DNA from: Neisseriaceae bacterium
GTDB taxonomy: Bacteria; Pseudomonadota; Gammaproteobacteria; Burkholderiales; Neisseriaceae
Assembly (NCBI GenBank): GCA_030146285.1
Contig: JASLBZ010000113.1
Span: forward strand, 1 to 10,398
Direction: 5' to 3'
Length of the DNA: 10,398 bases
The notes beneath the pieces were generated by a model that ran no database searches, had not been told where the DNA came from, and saw only the letters and a program-made list of their open reading frames with translations. Positions 1-6,231 of the stretch are shown here, one piece after another (position 1 is the first letter of the stretch; each line of letters begins with the position of its first letter). A program made the position numbers and the translations under genes.

Positions 1-96
1 TGCTGCTTGACGCAAAGTCTCTTCAGTACCTGCTTCGATTTCTTGCATCGAACGAATGGCTGTTTGATTGTGATTAAAACCAGCAAGTTTGTGCAT
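1..96 (-). CDS. Unrecognised protein, N-terminal 32 codons only
   Basis: An open frame runs from an ATG at 96-94 off the left edge of the window, giving 32 residues that begin MHKLAGFNHNQTAIRSMQEI. The start is supported by a strong Shine-Dalgarno, GAGGAG on the minus strand at 103-108, six bases upstream of the ATG. The visible part is hydrophilic, with no signal peptide or membrane segment, and its second half (about residues 12-32) looks helical and acidic. It lies 61 bases downstream of the hslU stop on the same strand with no terminator-like hairpin between them, so it may be co-transcribed with hslVU. I do not recognise the family. It does not resemble the DUF971 protein found after hslU in many pseudomonads. 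That this is a real gene start is fairly secure; no function is assigned. Confidence 0.6.
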   Translation of the reverse strand, partial: MHKLAGFNHNQTAIRSMQEIEAGTEETLRQAA

Positions 97-146
97 AGGG
101 TGCTCCTCAGTATGTTGGTAATCGTTTTGATATTCTCAAATCATAT

Positions 147-155
147 ATAATACCA
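147..155 (-). promoter_or_regulatory. Possible extended -10 element for the gene at the left edge
   Basis: On the minus strand the 61-base gap after hslU contains TGGTATTAT, which fits an extended -10 (TGn followed by a 5/6 match to TATAAT). It lies about 50 bases before the ATG at 96. No convincing -35 is seen at the expected distance. The surrounding AT-richness makes a chance match likely, so read-through from hslU remains the simpler explanation. Confidence 0.22.
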
Positions 156-157
156 GT

Positions 158-1498
158 TTACAATACGTAACGCGCTAAATCTTCTTTTTCTGCTACATTT
201 TGCAAACGTTCATCAACATATGCTGCATCAATGGTCACATTGGCCGTCTCAGATTGGAATGAAACTTCTTCCAATAATTTTTCCATAACCGTATGCAAGC
301 GACGTGCACCAATGTTTTCTGTTTTTTCATTGACTTGGAATGCAATTTCAGCCAACCGGCCAATGCCTTCGTCTGTGAAATTCAAAACAGTGTCTTCTGT
401 TGCCATCAATGCTGAGTACTGAGCCACCAAGCAAGCATCTGTTGAAGTCAAAATCTCTTTGAAATCACTCACGGTTAGGTTGTCTAATTCCACACGAATT
501 GGGAAGCGACCTTGCAACTCAGGAATCAAATCAGATGGTTTGCTTAAGTGGAATGCACCAGAAGCAATAAACAAAATATGGTCGGTTTTAATCATGCCAT
601 ATTTGGTCTGTACTGTTGTGCCTTCAACCAATGGCAATAAATCACGCTGTACACCTTGACGAGAAACATCAGCACCACCTTGACGGTTGCTGCTGCTAGC
701 GACTTTGTCGATCTCATCCAAAAAGACAATGCCATTTTGCTCAACAGCTTTGACAGCCTGCTCGCGCAAGTCATCTTCGTTAACCAATTTGGCTGCTTCT
801 TCATCCAAAATCAATTTAAACGCATTGTTAACTTTCATTTTTTGCGCTTTGGTTTTACCCTGACCCATGCCTGCAAACATGTCTTGCAACTGTTGGGTAA
901 AGTCTTCCATTCCAGGAGGGCCCATAATGGCTGCACCTTGTGGATTCACTTGCGCTACTTCTATTTCAATTTCTTTGTCGTCTAATTGGCCTTCGCGCAA
1001 CATTTTGCGGAATTTTTGACGGGTTGAGCTCTCTGGTTCAGCCTCTCTTGGCTCACCTTCAAAACCCACTTGACGTGCTGGTGGCAACAAAGCATCCAAA
1101 ATGCGGTTTTCAGCAGCTTCGTGTGCACGGTCTTTATTCTGGTTAATGGCTTGCTCACGCACAGATTTAATTGCATTTTCCATCAAATCACGAATGATGC
1201 TGTCCACATCACGACCAACATAGCCTACTTCCGTGAACTTGGTGGCTTCAACCTTGATAAAAGGTGCATTGGCCAAACGCGCCAAACGTCGTGCAATTTC
1301 CGTTTTACCTACACCAGTGGGGCCAATCATTAAGATATTTTTTGGCACGATTTCACTGCGAAGTGGCTCTGCAACTTGGCTGCGGCGGTAGCGGTTACGC
1401 AGGGCAACGGCTACTGATTTTTTGGCATTGTGCTGTCCAATAATATGCTTATCTAGCTCATGGACGATTTCTTTTGGGGTCATGACTAAAGTACTCAT
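158..1498 (-). CDS. hslU: HslU (ClpY), AAA+ unfoldase subunit of the HslVU protease
   Basis: This is the ATP-driven ring that unfolds cytoplasmic substrates and feeds them into the HslV peptidase. The 446 residues match the usual family length. Visible parts in order are the pore/nucleotide N-domain with Walker A GPTGVGKT at residues 59-66, the central-pore loop GYVG at 92-95, and the charged I-domain insertion at roughly 110-240. These are followed by Walker B IVFLDEID at 257-264, the ELQGRFPIRVEL segment containing the conserved Arg331, and the sensor-2 motif GARR at 397-400. The C-terminus ends DLARYVL, equivalent to the tail that docks into pockets on HslV to activate it, so the gene looks intact and functional. 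The start at 1498 is preceded by AAGGA five bases upstream; the internal Met6 has no ribosome binding site. It follows hslV after 52 bases, and both are probably made from one heat-shock mRNA. Confidence 0.97.
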   Translation of the reverse strand: MSTLVMTPKEIVHELDKHIIGQHNAKKSVAVALRNRYRRSQVAEPLRSEIVPKNILMIGPTGVGKTEIARRLARLANAPFIKVEATKFTEVGYVGRDVDSIIRDLMENAIKSVREQAINQNKDRAHEAAENRILDALLPPARQVGFEGEPREAEPESSTRQKFRKMLREGQLDDKEIEIEVAQVNPQGAAIMGPPGMEDFTQQLQDMFAGMGQGKTKAQKMKVNNAFKLILDEEAAKLVNEDDLREQAVKAVEQNGIVFLDEIDKVASSSNRQGGADVSRQGVQRDLLPLVEGTTVQTKYGMIKTDHILFIASGAFHLSKPSDLIPELQGRFPIRVELDNLTVSDFKEILTSTDACLVAQYSALMATEDTVLNFTDEGIGRLAEIAFQVNEKTENIGARRLHTVMEKLLEEVSFQSETANVTIDAAYVDERLQNVAEKEDLARYVL

Positions 1499-1526
1499 GG
1501 CAATCCTTATCTATTTTATGTATATC

Positions 1527-1544
1527 GGCACACTCGCATGTGCC
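1527..1544 (-). other. Perfect hairpin in the hslV-hslU intercistronic gap
   Basis: GGCACA at 1527-1532 is exactly complementary to TGTGCC at 1539-1544, leaving a six-base loop. In the hslVU transcript the stem would start six bases after the hslV stop and end 28 bases before the hslU start codon. On the minus strand it is not followed by a run of T, so it is not an ordinary intrinsic terminator for the operon. It could protect or process the hslV end of the mRNA or set the HslV to HslU ratio; this is inference. Confidence 0.4.
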
Positions 1545-1550
1545 TTATTA

Positions 1551-2102
1551 TTATTCTTGTTCTTGTTGACCCAAAACTTCGATGGTGTGGTTTTGGTTGG
1601 TATAAATGCAGATGTCGCCTGCAATTTCCAAAGATTTTTTCACCACAACTTCAGGTGCTAAATCAGTATTGTTCATTAAGGCACGTGCTGCAGATTCGGC
1701 AAAAGCACCACCAGAACCAATGGCAGCAATGCTTTGCTCAGGTTCCAATACATCACCGTTACCGGTAATAATCAAGGTGTGCTCTTTGTCTGCCACAATC
1801 AGCATCGCTTCTAAACGACGCAGTGCGCGGTCTGTACGCCATTCTTTTGCCAACTCAATGGCTGAAACCAATAGTTTCCCTTGGTGTTTTTGCAATTTAC
1901 TTTCAAACAACTCAATCAAGGTAAATGCATCCGCCGTACCACCAGCAAATCCTGCTAACACCTTGTCTTGATACAGTTTGCGTACTTTACGTGCCGTTGC
2001 TTTAATAATGGTGTTACCCAAAGTAACCTGACCATCGCCACCAATAGCGACATGCTCGCCACGGCGTACTGAGACAATTGTTGTGCCGTCATACTGTTGC
2101 AT
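1551..2102 (-). CDS. hslV: HslV (ClpQ), threonine peptidase subunit of the HslVU protease
   Basis: HslV forms the double-ring peptidase core of HslVU and degrades unfolded or regulatory proteins in the cytoplasm, using an N-terminal threonine as nucleophile. The protein is 183 residues, normal for the family. A short leader, MQQYDG, precedes TTIVSVRR, so the catalytic residue should be Thr7 once the leader is removed. The lysines expected in the active site align with Lys34 and Lys39, and the conserved GFAGGTADAFTL and IAIGSGGAFAESAARAL segments are present. Enterobacterial HslV begins directly with MTTIV; a longer leader is common in betaproteobacteria. The start is fixed by AGGAG on the minus strand at 2108-2112, five bases upstream. 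It is the first gene of hslVU and is read from a promoter in the divergent region toward hslU. No defect is seen. Confidence 0.97.
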   Translation of the reverse strand: MQQYDGTTIVSVRRGEHVAIGGDGQVTLGNTIIKATARKVRKLYQDKVLAGFAGGTADAFTLIELFESKLQKHQGKLLVSAIELAKEWRTDRALRRLEAMLIVADKEHTLIITGNGDVLEPEQSIAAIGSGGAFAESAARALMNNTDLAPEVVVKKSLEIAGDICIYTNQNHTIEVLGQQEQE

Positions 2103-2164
2103 AAAAACTCCTGTGGATTCTGCGCTCTTTACTCAAAAGCCGATTTTGTGTTCGTTATCCCATT

Positions 2165-2193
2165 ACATAGTGTCATGGCAAGCATTTTTCAAG
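2165..2193 (-). promoter_or_regulatory. Candidate sigma-32 (heat-shock) promoter of hslVU
   Basis: Read on the minus strand, CTTGAAA at 2193-2187 matches the sigma-32 -35 consensus exactly. After a 14-base spacer, CACTATGT at 2172-2165 matches the -10 form CCCCATnT at C1, C3, A5, T6 and T8. This would put the transcript start near 2158 and give a leader of about 55 bases before hslV. The element also contains TTGAAA with a 17-base spacer before TATGTA, a poorer sigma-70 fit, so dual use is possible. HslVU is a heat-shock operon in many proteobacteria, which makes the match more credible. It is assigned by eye only. Confidence 0.6.
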
Positions 2194-2208
2194 TCATGAA
2201 CGAATATT

Positions 2209-2236
2209 TTGCTTATTTATGAATAATTCATATACT
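2209..2236 (+). promoter_or_regulatory. Candidate sigma-70 promoter of the parC operon
   Basis: TTGCTT at 2209-2214 and TATACT at 2231-2236 are separated by 16 bases. The -10 is a 5/6 match and the -35 only 3/6. Transcription would start near 2243, leaving a leader of about 80 bases before parC. A nearer alternative is TACAAT at 2285-2290 (5/6 match) with a weak TTAGCG at 2262-2267, giving a leader of about 30 bases. I cannot decide between them from sequence alone. Confidence 0.4.
2218..2232. promoter_or_regulatory. Perfect 15-base palindrome, operator-like
   Basis: TATGAAT at 2218-2224 and ATTCATA at 2226-2232 are exact inverted copies around a single central A. The element lies inside the spacer of the candidate parC promoter and overlaps its -10, and it is about 25 bases upstream of the hslV -35 on the other strand. 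A dimeric repressor bound here would block the parC promoter and could also touch the hslV promoter. The region is AT-rich, which raises the chance of a random palindrome, and no regulator is identified. Confidence 0.35.
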
Positions 2237-2325
2237 ATAAAAAGATTGCTTGTATCCATCCTTAGCGTGGCTAGCTTTTTGCATTACAATAGCCTTATTT
2301 TGTAGTTACTAAAGAATTCACACAC

Positions 2326-4632
2326 ATGTCTGATTTAAACACACCCACACCACCACCAATCATGTCTGATTCGACCTTAAACCTAGGTCTTTATGCTGAG
2401 AAAGCATATTTAGAATATGCAATGAGCGTGGTGAAAGGCCGAGCATTACCAGAAGTTTCTGATGGTCAAAAACCAGTACAACGTCGTATCCTTTATGCAA
2501 TGCGTGACATGGGACTGGTTGCTGGTGCCAAACCGGTGAAATCAGCGCGTGTGGTCGGTGAAATTTTGGGTAAATACCACCCCCATGGTGATGCTTCAGC
2601 TTATGAAGCCATGGTGCGTATGGCTCAAGACTTTACTTTGCGCTATCCATTGATTGATGGCATTGGCAACTTTGGCTCACGCGATGGCGATGGTGCAGCT
2701 GCCATGCGTTACACAGAAGCACGCTTAACCCCGATTGCCAGTTTGTTGTTGTCCGAAATTGACATGGGAACCGTGGATTTTCGCCCGAACTACGACGGTG
2801 TATTTGAAGAGCCTGTTAGCTTACCTGCCCGCTTACCTATGGTTTTATTGAATGGTGCATCAGGCATTGCCGTGGGCATGGCAACAGAAATTCCTTCACA
2901 CAACCTCACGGAAGTAACTCAGGCTGCCATTGCTTTATTGAAAAAGCCCAGCCTAGAAGTAAGCGACTTGGTTGAGCACATACAAGGTCCTGATTTTGCC
3001 GGTGGCGCACAAATCATCACGCCAAAACAAGACATCTTAAGCATTTACCAAAGTGGTCGTGGTAGCGTGCGCGTTCGTGCCCGTTATGAAATTGAAAAAT
3101 TGGCACGTGGGCAATGGCGTGTGATTGTGTCGCAATTGCCACCGAACACCAGCACTCAAAAAATACTGGCTGAAATCGAAGAACAAACCAATCCAAAACC
3201 CAAAGCTGGTAAAAAAAGCCTAACCAAAGAACAACAAAACCTCAAAGATTTATTGCTATCCCTTTTGGACAGAGTCCGAGACGAATCGGATAACCAAAAC
3301 CCTGTGCGTATTGTATTTGAACCCAAATCCAGTCGCATTGACCCCAAAGAATTCATGAACACCTTGATGGCGCAAACAGGCCTTGAAGGCAATACGTCCA
3401 TGAACTTAGTGATGATGGGCATGGACAATCGCCCAGCTCAAAAAGATTTAAAGAGTATTTTAAGCGAGTGGCTAAGCTATCGCGTGAGCACTGTGACTCG
3501 CCGTTTGCAACACCGTTTAGACCAAGTTAATCGCCGCATTCATATTCTAGATGGGCGCATGATTGCCTTTTTGCACATTGATGAAGTCATTCGTGTGATT
3601 CGTGAAGCAGACGAGCCAAAACCTGAGTTAATGACAGCTTTTAACCTTAGCGAAATCCAAGCAGAAGATATTTTGGAAATTCGCTTGCGTCAATTGGCCC
3701 GCTTAGAAGGCTTTAAACTAGAACAAGAGCTTGCCAAACTACAAGAAGAACGTGCGAAGCTTGAACATGTATTGGATGATGACAAAGCAAAACAAAGACT
3801 GATTATCAAAGAGATGCAAGAAGATTGCAAAACCTATGGTGATGAGCGTCGCACCATCATTGAAGAGGCTGATCGTTCAACGTTAACACAGACCACATCA
3901 GATGAGCCCATTACCTTAATTTTGTCGCAAAAAGGTTGGTTGCGCTCTCGCAGTGGACACAATTTGGATTTAAGCCAAACCACATTTAAAGAAGGCGATG
4001 CTCTGGCACAAGTGATTGAAGGTCGAACGATTTGGCCTGTGATTGTGATTGATACGCAAGGCCGTGTTTACAACATTGACGCCGCCGAAGTACCAAGCGG
4101 TCGCAGTGATGGCGCACCCGTGAGTTCATTGGTTGAATTGCAAGCAGGTGATCAAGTTGCTTATGTGATTACAGGTTTGGCCGACGAACATTTTGTTTTT
4201 GCTCATAGTGGTGCTTATGGCTTTATTGCAAAATTGCAATCCTTACTGACCCGCCAAAAAGCAGGCAAGGCGTTTATCAGCTTAGAAGACAAAGAAACAT
4301 TGCTGCCACCACTGCACCTAACAGCCCAACAATATGAATCAGCTAACTTGGTTTTGGCAAGCAATGAAAACCGTGTATTGGCTTACCCTGTGAATGAATT
4401 AAAAATCGCAGCCAAAGGCCGTGGATTGCAATTGATCTCCATCCAAGACACAGAACAATTGGCCTTCATGCTCATTGCCGATACCGAACATTTTCTCATT
4501 GAAAGTTGTGGCAAACGAGGTGCGGAATATTCAGAATCCATTCGCATCATTGATGTATTAAACAAACGGGCTCGTCGTGGCAAGATTTTTGCCAGCAACA
4601 ATGAATTGCTGGCGCTCAAAAGCCCCAATTGA
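2326..4632 (+). CDS. parC: ParC, DNA topoisomerase IV subunit A
   Basis: ParC is the DNA-breaking subunit of topoisomerase IV, which works with ParE to unlink daughter chromosomes. At 768 residues it is full length. The N-terminal breakage-reunion domain covers roughly residues 30-480, with the KPVQRR motif and the catalytic pair Arg128-Tyr129 in AAMRYTEARLT. A charged coiled-coil stretch lies around 455-510, and a C-terminal beta-pinwheel domain follows to the end, without a strong GyrA-box, as usual for ParC. This and the IGNFGSRDGDGAAAMRY region match betaproteobacterial ParC rather than GyrA. In the quinolone-binding helix the segment reads HPHGDASAYE, with Ala90 at the position of E. coli Ser80 and Glu94 at E. 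coli Glu84. The chosen ATG has only a weak AAAG upstream; a second ATG at 2362 starts the same MSD tripeptide but has no ribosome binding site. pilS follows 15 bases after the stop. Confidence 0.95.
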   Translation: MSDLNTPTPPPIMSDSTLNLGLYAEKAYLEYAMSVVKGRALPEVSDGQKPVQRRILYAMRDMGLVAGAKPVKSARVVGEILGKYHPHGDASAYEAMVRMAQDFTLRYPLIDGIGNFGSRDGDGAAAMRYTEARLTPIASLLLSEIDMGTVDFRPNYDGVFEEPVSLPARLPMVLLNGASGIAVGMATEIPSHNLTEVTQAAIALLKKPSLEVSDLVEHIQGPDFAGGAQIITPKQDILSIYQSGRGSVRVRARYEIEKLARGQWRVIVSQLPPNTSTQKILAEIEEQTNPKPKAGKKSLTKEQQNLKDLLLSLLDRVRDESDNQNPVRIVFEPKSSRIDPKEFMNTLMAQTGLEGNTSMNLVMMGMDNRPAQKDLKSILSEWLSYRVSTVTRRLQHRLDQVNRRIHILDGRMIAFLHIDEVIRVIREADEPKPELMTAFNLSEIQAEDILEIRLRQLARLEGFKLEQELAKLQEERAKLEHVLDDDKAKQRLIIKEMQEDCKTYGDERRTIIEEADRSTLTQTTSDEPITLILSQKGWLRSRSGHNLDLSQTTFKEGDALAQVIEGRTIWPVIVIDTQGRVYNIDAAEVPSGRSDGAPVSSLVELQAGDQVAYVITGLADEHFVFAHSGAYGFIAKLQSLLTRQKAGKAFISLEDKETLLPPLHLTAQQYESANLVLASNENRVLAYPVNELKIAAKGRGLQLISIQDTEQLAFMLIADTEHFLIESCGKRGAEYSESIRIIDVLNKRARRGKIFASNNELLALKSPN

Positions 4633-4647
4633 GGACAACCACCATTA

Positions 4648-6231
4648 ATGACGCTACCTACTAACGATGTTAATGCGCCGCTGTTGCGCGTACCGAATCT
4701 GGTCAATACCTCTCGGTTTGCCGTTTTGCTATCGCTCATTGCGTATCAATTGGTACTGGGTGCCGCCGTTCACAAAAACTTAATCTCATCAAGTTTTTAC
4801 CTGTGGGCAGGTGCTTATTTTATCATTGTGATTATTGCCTTATTAGCACCTAGCAATCATCCACGTATCCGCGCATTACAACCCGTTAGTGGCATCATCG
4901 ATATTGTGATGATGGCCATTTTGATGTATCTGTCTGGTGGCATTCAATCTGGCTTTGGTATCTTAATATTGCCCTTTGTCGCCACCGCTTGCTTGATGAG
5001 TTCAGGCCGCTATGCTATTACCTATGCGGCCTTTACCACCATCATTATTTTCTTCTTTGCTTTTTTAAGCATGAAAACCAATGTTGCTCGATTCAGCCCC
5101 GATGAGACCACTGAAACCTATGTTATCTTCAACGCAGGCTTACTTTCTGGCGCTGCTTTTTTGGTTGCATGGTTAACCTCATTTGCCACCAAACACATCC
5201 AATCTGCCACCACCACCATTTACAAACACCAAGAGCAAATTATCCGTTTAAGCCAATTAAACAGCTTGGTTTTGAATCGGGTACAAGAAGCCGTTGTGGT
5301 GATTGATATTCAGCATAAAATCTTATTGCACAATGCCCAGGCCACCATTTACTTTCCCCCTGCTTTATTTGTACAGCAAAATCAGCAACGTATTTTTGAA
5401 CCCATCTTAAGAAAATGGCTGCTTAACAGTGAAAGCAGCTTTGAATTCATTGGTGAAATCAATATGTTGCCTGTTCGCATTCGAGCCGTCTCAATGGACG
5501 ACATTAACCCGCCCATTCTCATGCTGTTCATTCGCTCTGAAGATGACATCAATCAAGAGTCACAAGCCGATAAGCTCGCTTCTTTAGGGCAATTAACAGC
5601 CAATATCGCCCATGAGATTCGCAATCCTCTGTCTGCCATTCGCCATGCCAATGAATTGCTGTTTGAACACACCAGCGACCCCTTCACACAAAAACTAGAG
5701 AGCATGATCAATAACAATGTTGAAAGAATAGATAAGCTCTTAGAAGAGGTTTTGGCCATTAACAAGCGCAGCGACCCAGAAGCCCAATATATTAATTTAA
5801 AAATATTCTTACCAAAATTTTTACAAGATATTTACTTAGCAACCCCTGCAGCACAAGGCAACATTGAGTTACAGTTTTTCACCAAATCGCACACCATTTG
5901 GTTTGATGAAGACCATTTACAACAGATTTTATGGAATTTGGTCAATAATGCCTGGAGACATAGCCAAAAAAATGCCAATGCCATTAAGATATACATACGC
6001 CCCAGTGGTTTTCCCAATAAATTGCTAATCCATGTCATTGATAACGGTGAAGGCATGTCGCTTGAGACGTACAGAAAACTGTTCGAGCCATTCTTCACAA
6101 CGGTCAGCCATGGCACTGGATTGGGGTTATTTATCGCCCATGAGCTCGCATTGTCTAACCAAGCCACTTTGCAATATTTATTGGATGACAAAGTCTTTGA
6201 ACTAATTTTGCCAAGAGATGAACATGACTAA
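4648..6231 (+). CDS. pilS: PilS-type membrane sensor histidine kinase
   Basis: This is the sensor of a two-component pair that phosphorylates the PilR-type regulator encoded next. The 527 residues match PilS length (about 530). Six hydrophobic segments are visible at about 22-41, 50-68, 80-98, 102-118, 122-141 and 155-177, the PilS inner-membrane layout without a large periplasmic domain. A PAS-like region follows (about 200-300), then the HisKA H-box SANIAHEIRNP-like motif (here TANIAHEIRNPLSAIRHA) with phospho-accepting His322. The ATPase domain has an N-box LWNLVNNAWRHS with Asn430 and Asn434, a G1 box DNGEG at 465-469, an F-box FEPFFTT and a G2 box HGTGLGL at 488-494. All key residues are present, so it should be active. 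The nearest Shine-Dalgarno (GAGG, overlapping the parC stop) is 13 bases from the ATG, unusually far, suggesting translation coupled to parC. Its C-terminus overlaps pilR. In type IV pilus systems PilS monitors pilin levels; whether that applies here is inference. Confidence 0.9.
   Translation: MTLPTNDVNAPLLRVPNLVNTSRFAVLLSLIAYQLVLGAAVHKNLISSSFYLWAGAYFIIVIIALLAPSNHPRIRALQPVSGIIDIVMMAILMYLSGGIQSGFGILILPFVATACLMSSGRYAITYAAFTTIIIFFFAFLSMKTNVARFSPDETTETYVIFNAGLLSGAAFLVAWLTSFATKHIQSATTTIYKHQEQIIRLSQLNSLVLNRVQEAVVVIDIQHKILLHNAQATIYFPPALFVQQNQQRIFEPILRKWLLNSESSFEFIGEINMLPVRIRAVSMDDINPPILMLFIRSEDDINQESQADKLASLGQLTANIAHEIRNPLSAIRHANELLFEHTSDPFTQKLESMINNNVERIDKLLEEVLAINKRSDPEAQYINLKIFLPKFLQDIYLATPAAQGNIELQFFTKSHTIWFDEDHLQQILWNLVNNAWRHSQKNANAIKIYIRPSGFPNKLLIHVIDNGEGMSLETYRKLFEPFFTTVSHGTGLGLFIAHELALSNQATLQYLLDDKVFELILPRDEHD
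6213..6217 (+). promoter_or_regulatory. Ribosome binding site that sets the pilR start
   Basis: AAGAG lies immediately before an ATG at 6218, with no spacer, and six bases before a second ATG at 6224. Only the second has workable spacing, so translation should begin at 6224, inside the last codons of pilS. Confidence 0.55.

Noticed and set aside
656..985. Plus-strand open frame of 109 codons opposite hslU
   Set aside because: It lies wholly within the conserved hslU AAA+ region, has no ribosome binding site of note and its translation resembles no protein family; it is a shadow of hslU.
1606..1971. Plus-strand open frame of 121 codons opposite hslV
   Set aside because: It mirrors the highly conserved hslV sequence and gives a low-complexity Ser/Ala-rich translation with no start signal.
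2103..2325. Small RNA or tRNA in the divergent region
   Set aside because: No cloverleaf, no terminator hairpin with a T-run and no strong structure was found; the promoters and palindrome account for the visible signals.
4383..4739. Minus-strand open frame of 118 codons across the parC-pilS junction
   Set aside because: It overlaps two secure genes in antisense, has no upstream ribosome binding site or promoter and no recognisable motif.
5832..6191. Minus-strand open frame of 119 codons opposite the pilS ATPase domain
   Set aside because: It is antisense to the conserved N, G1 and G2 boxes, so its openness follows from codon constraint in pilS.
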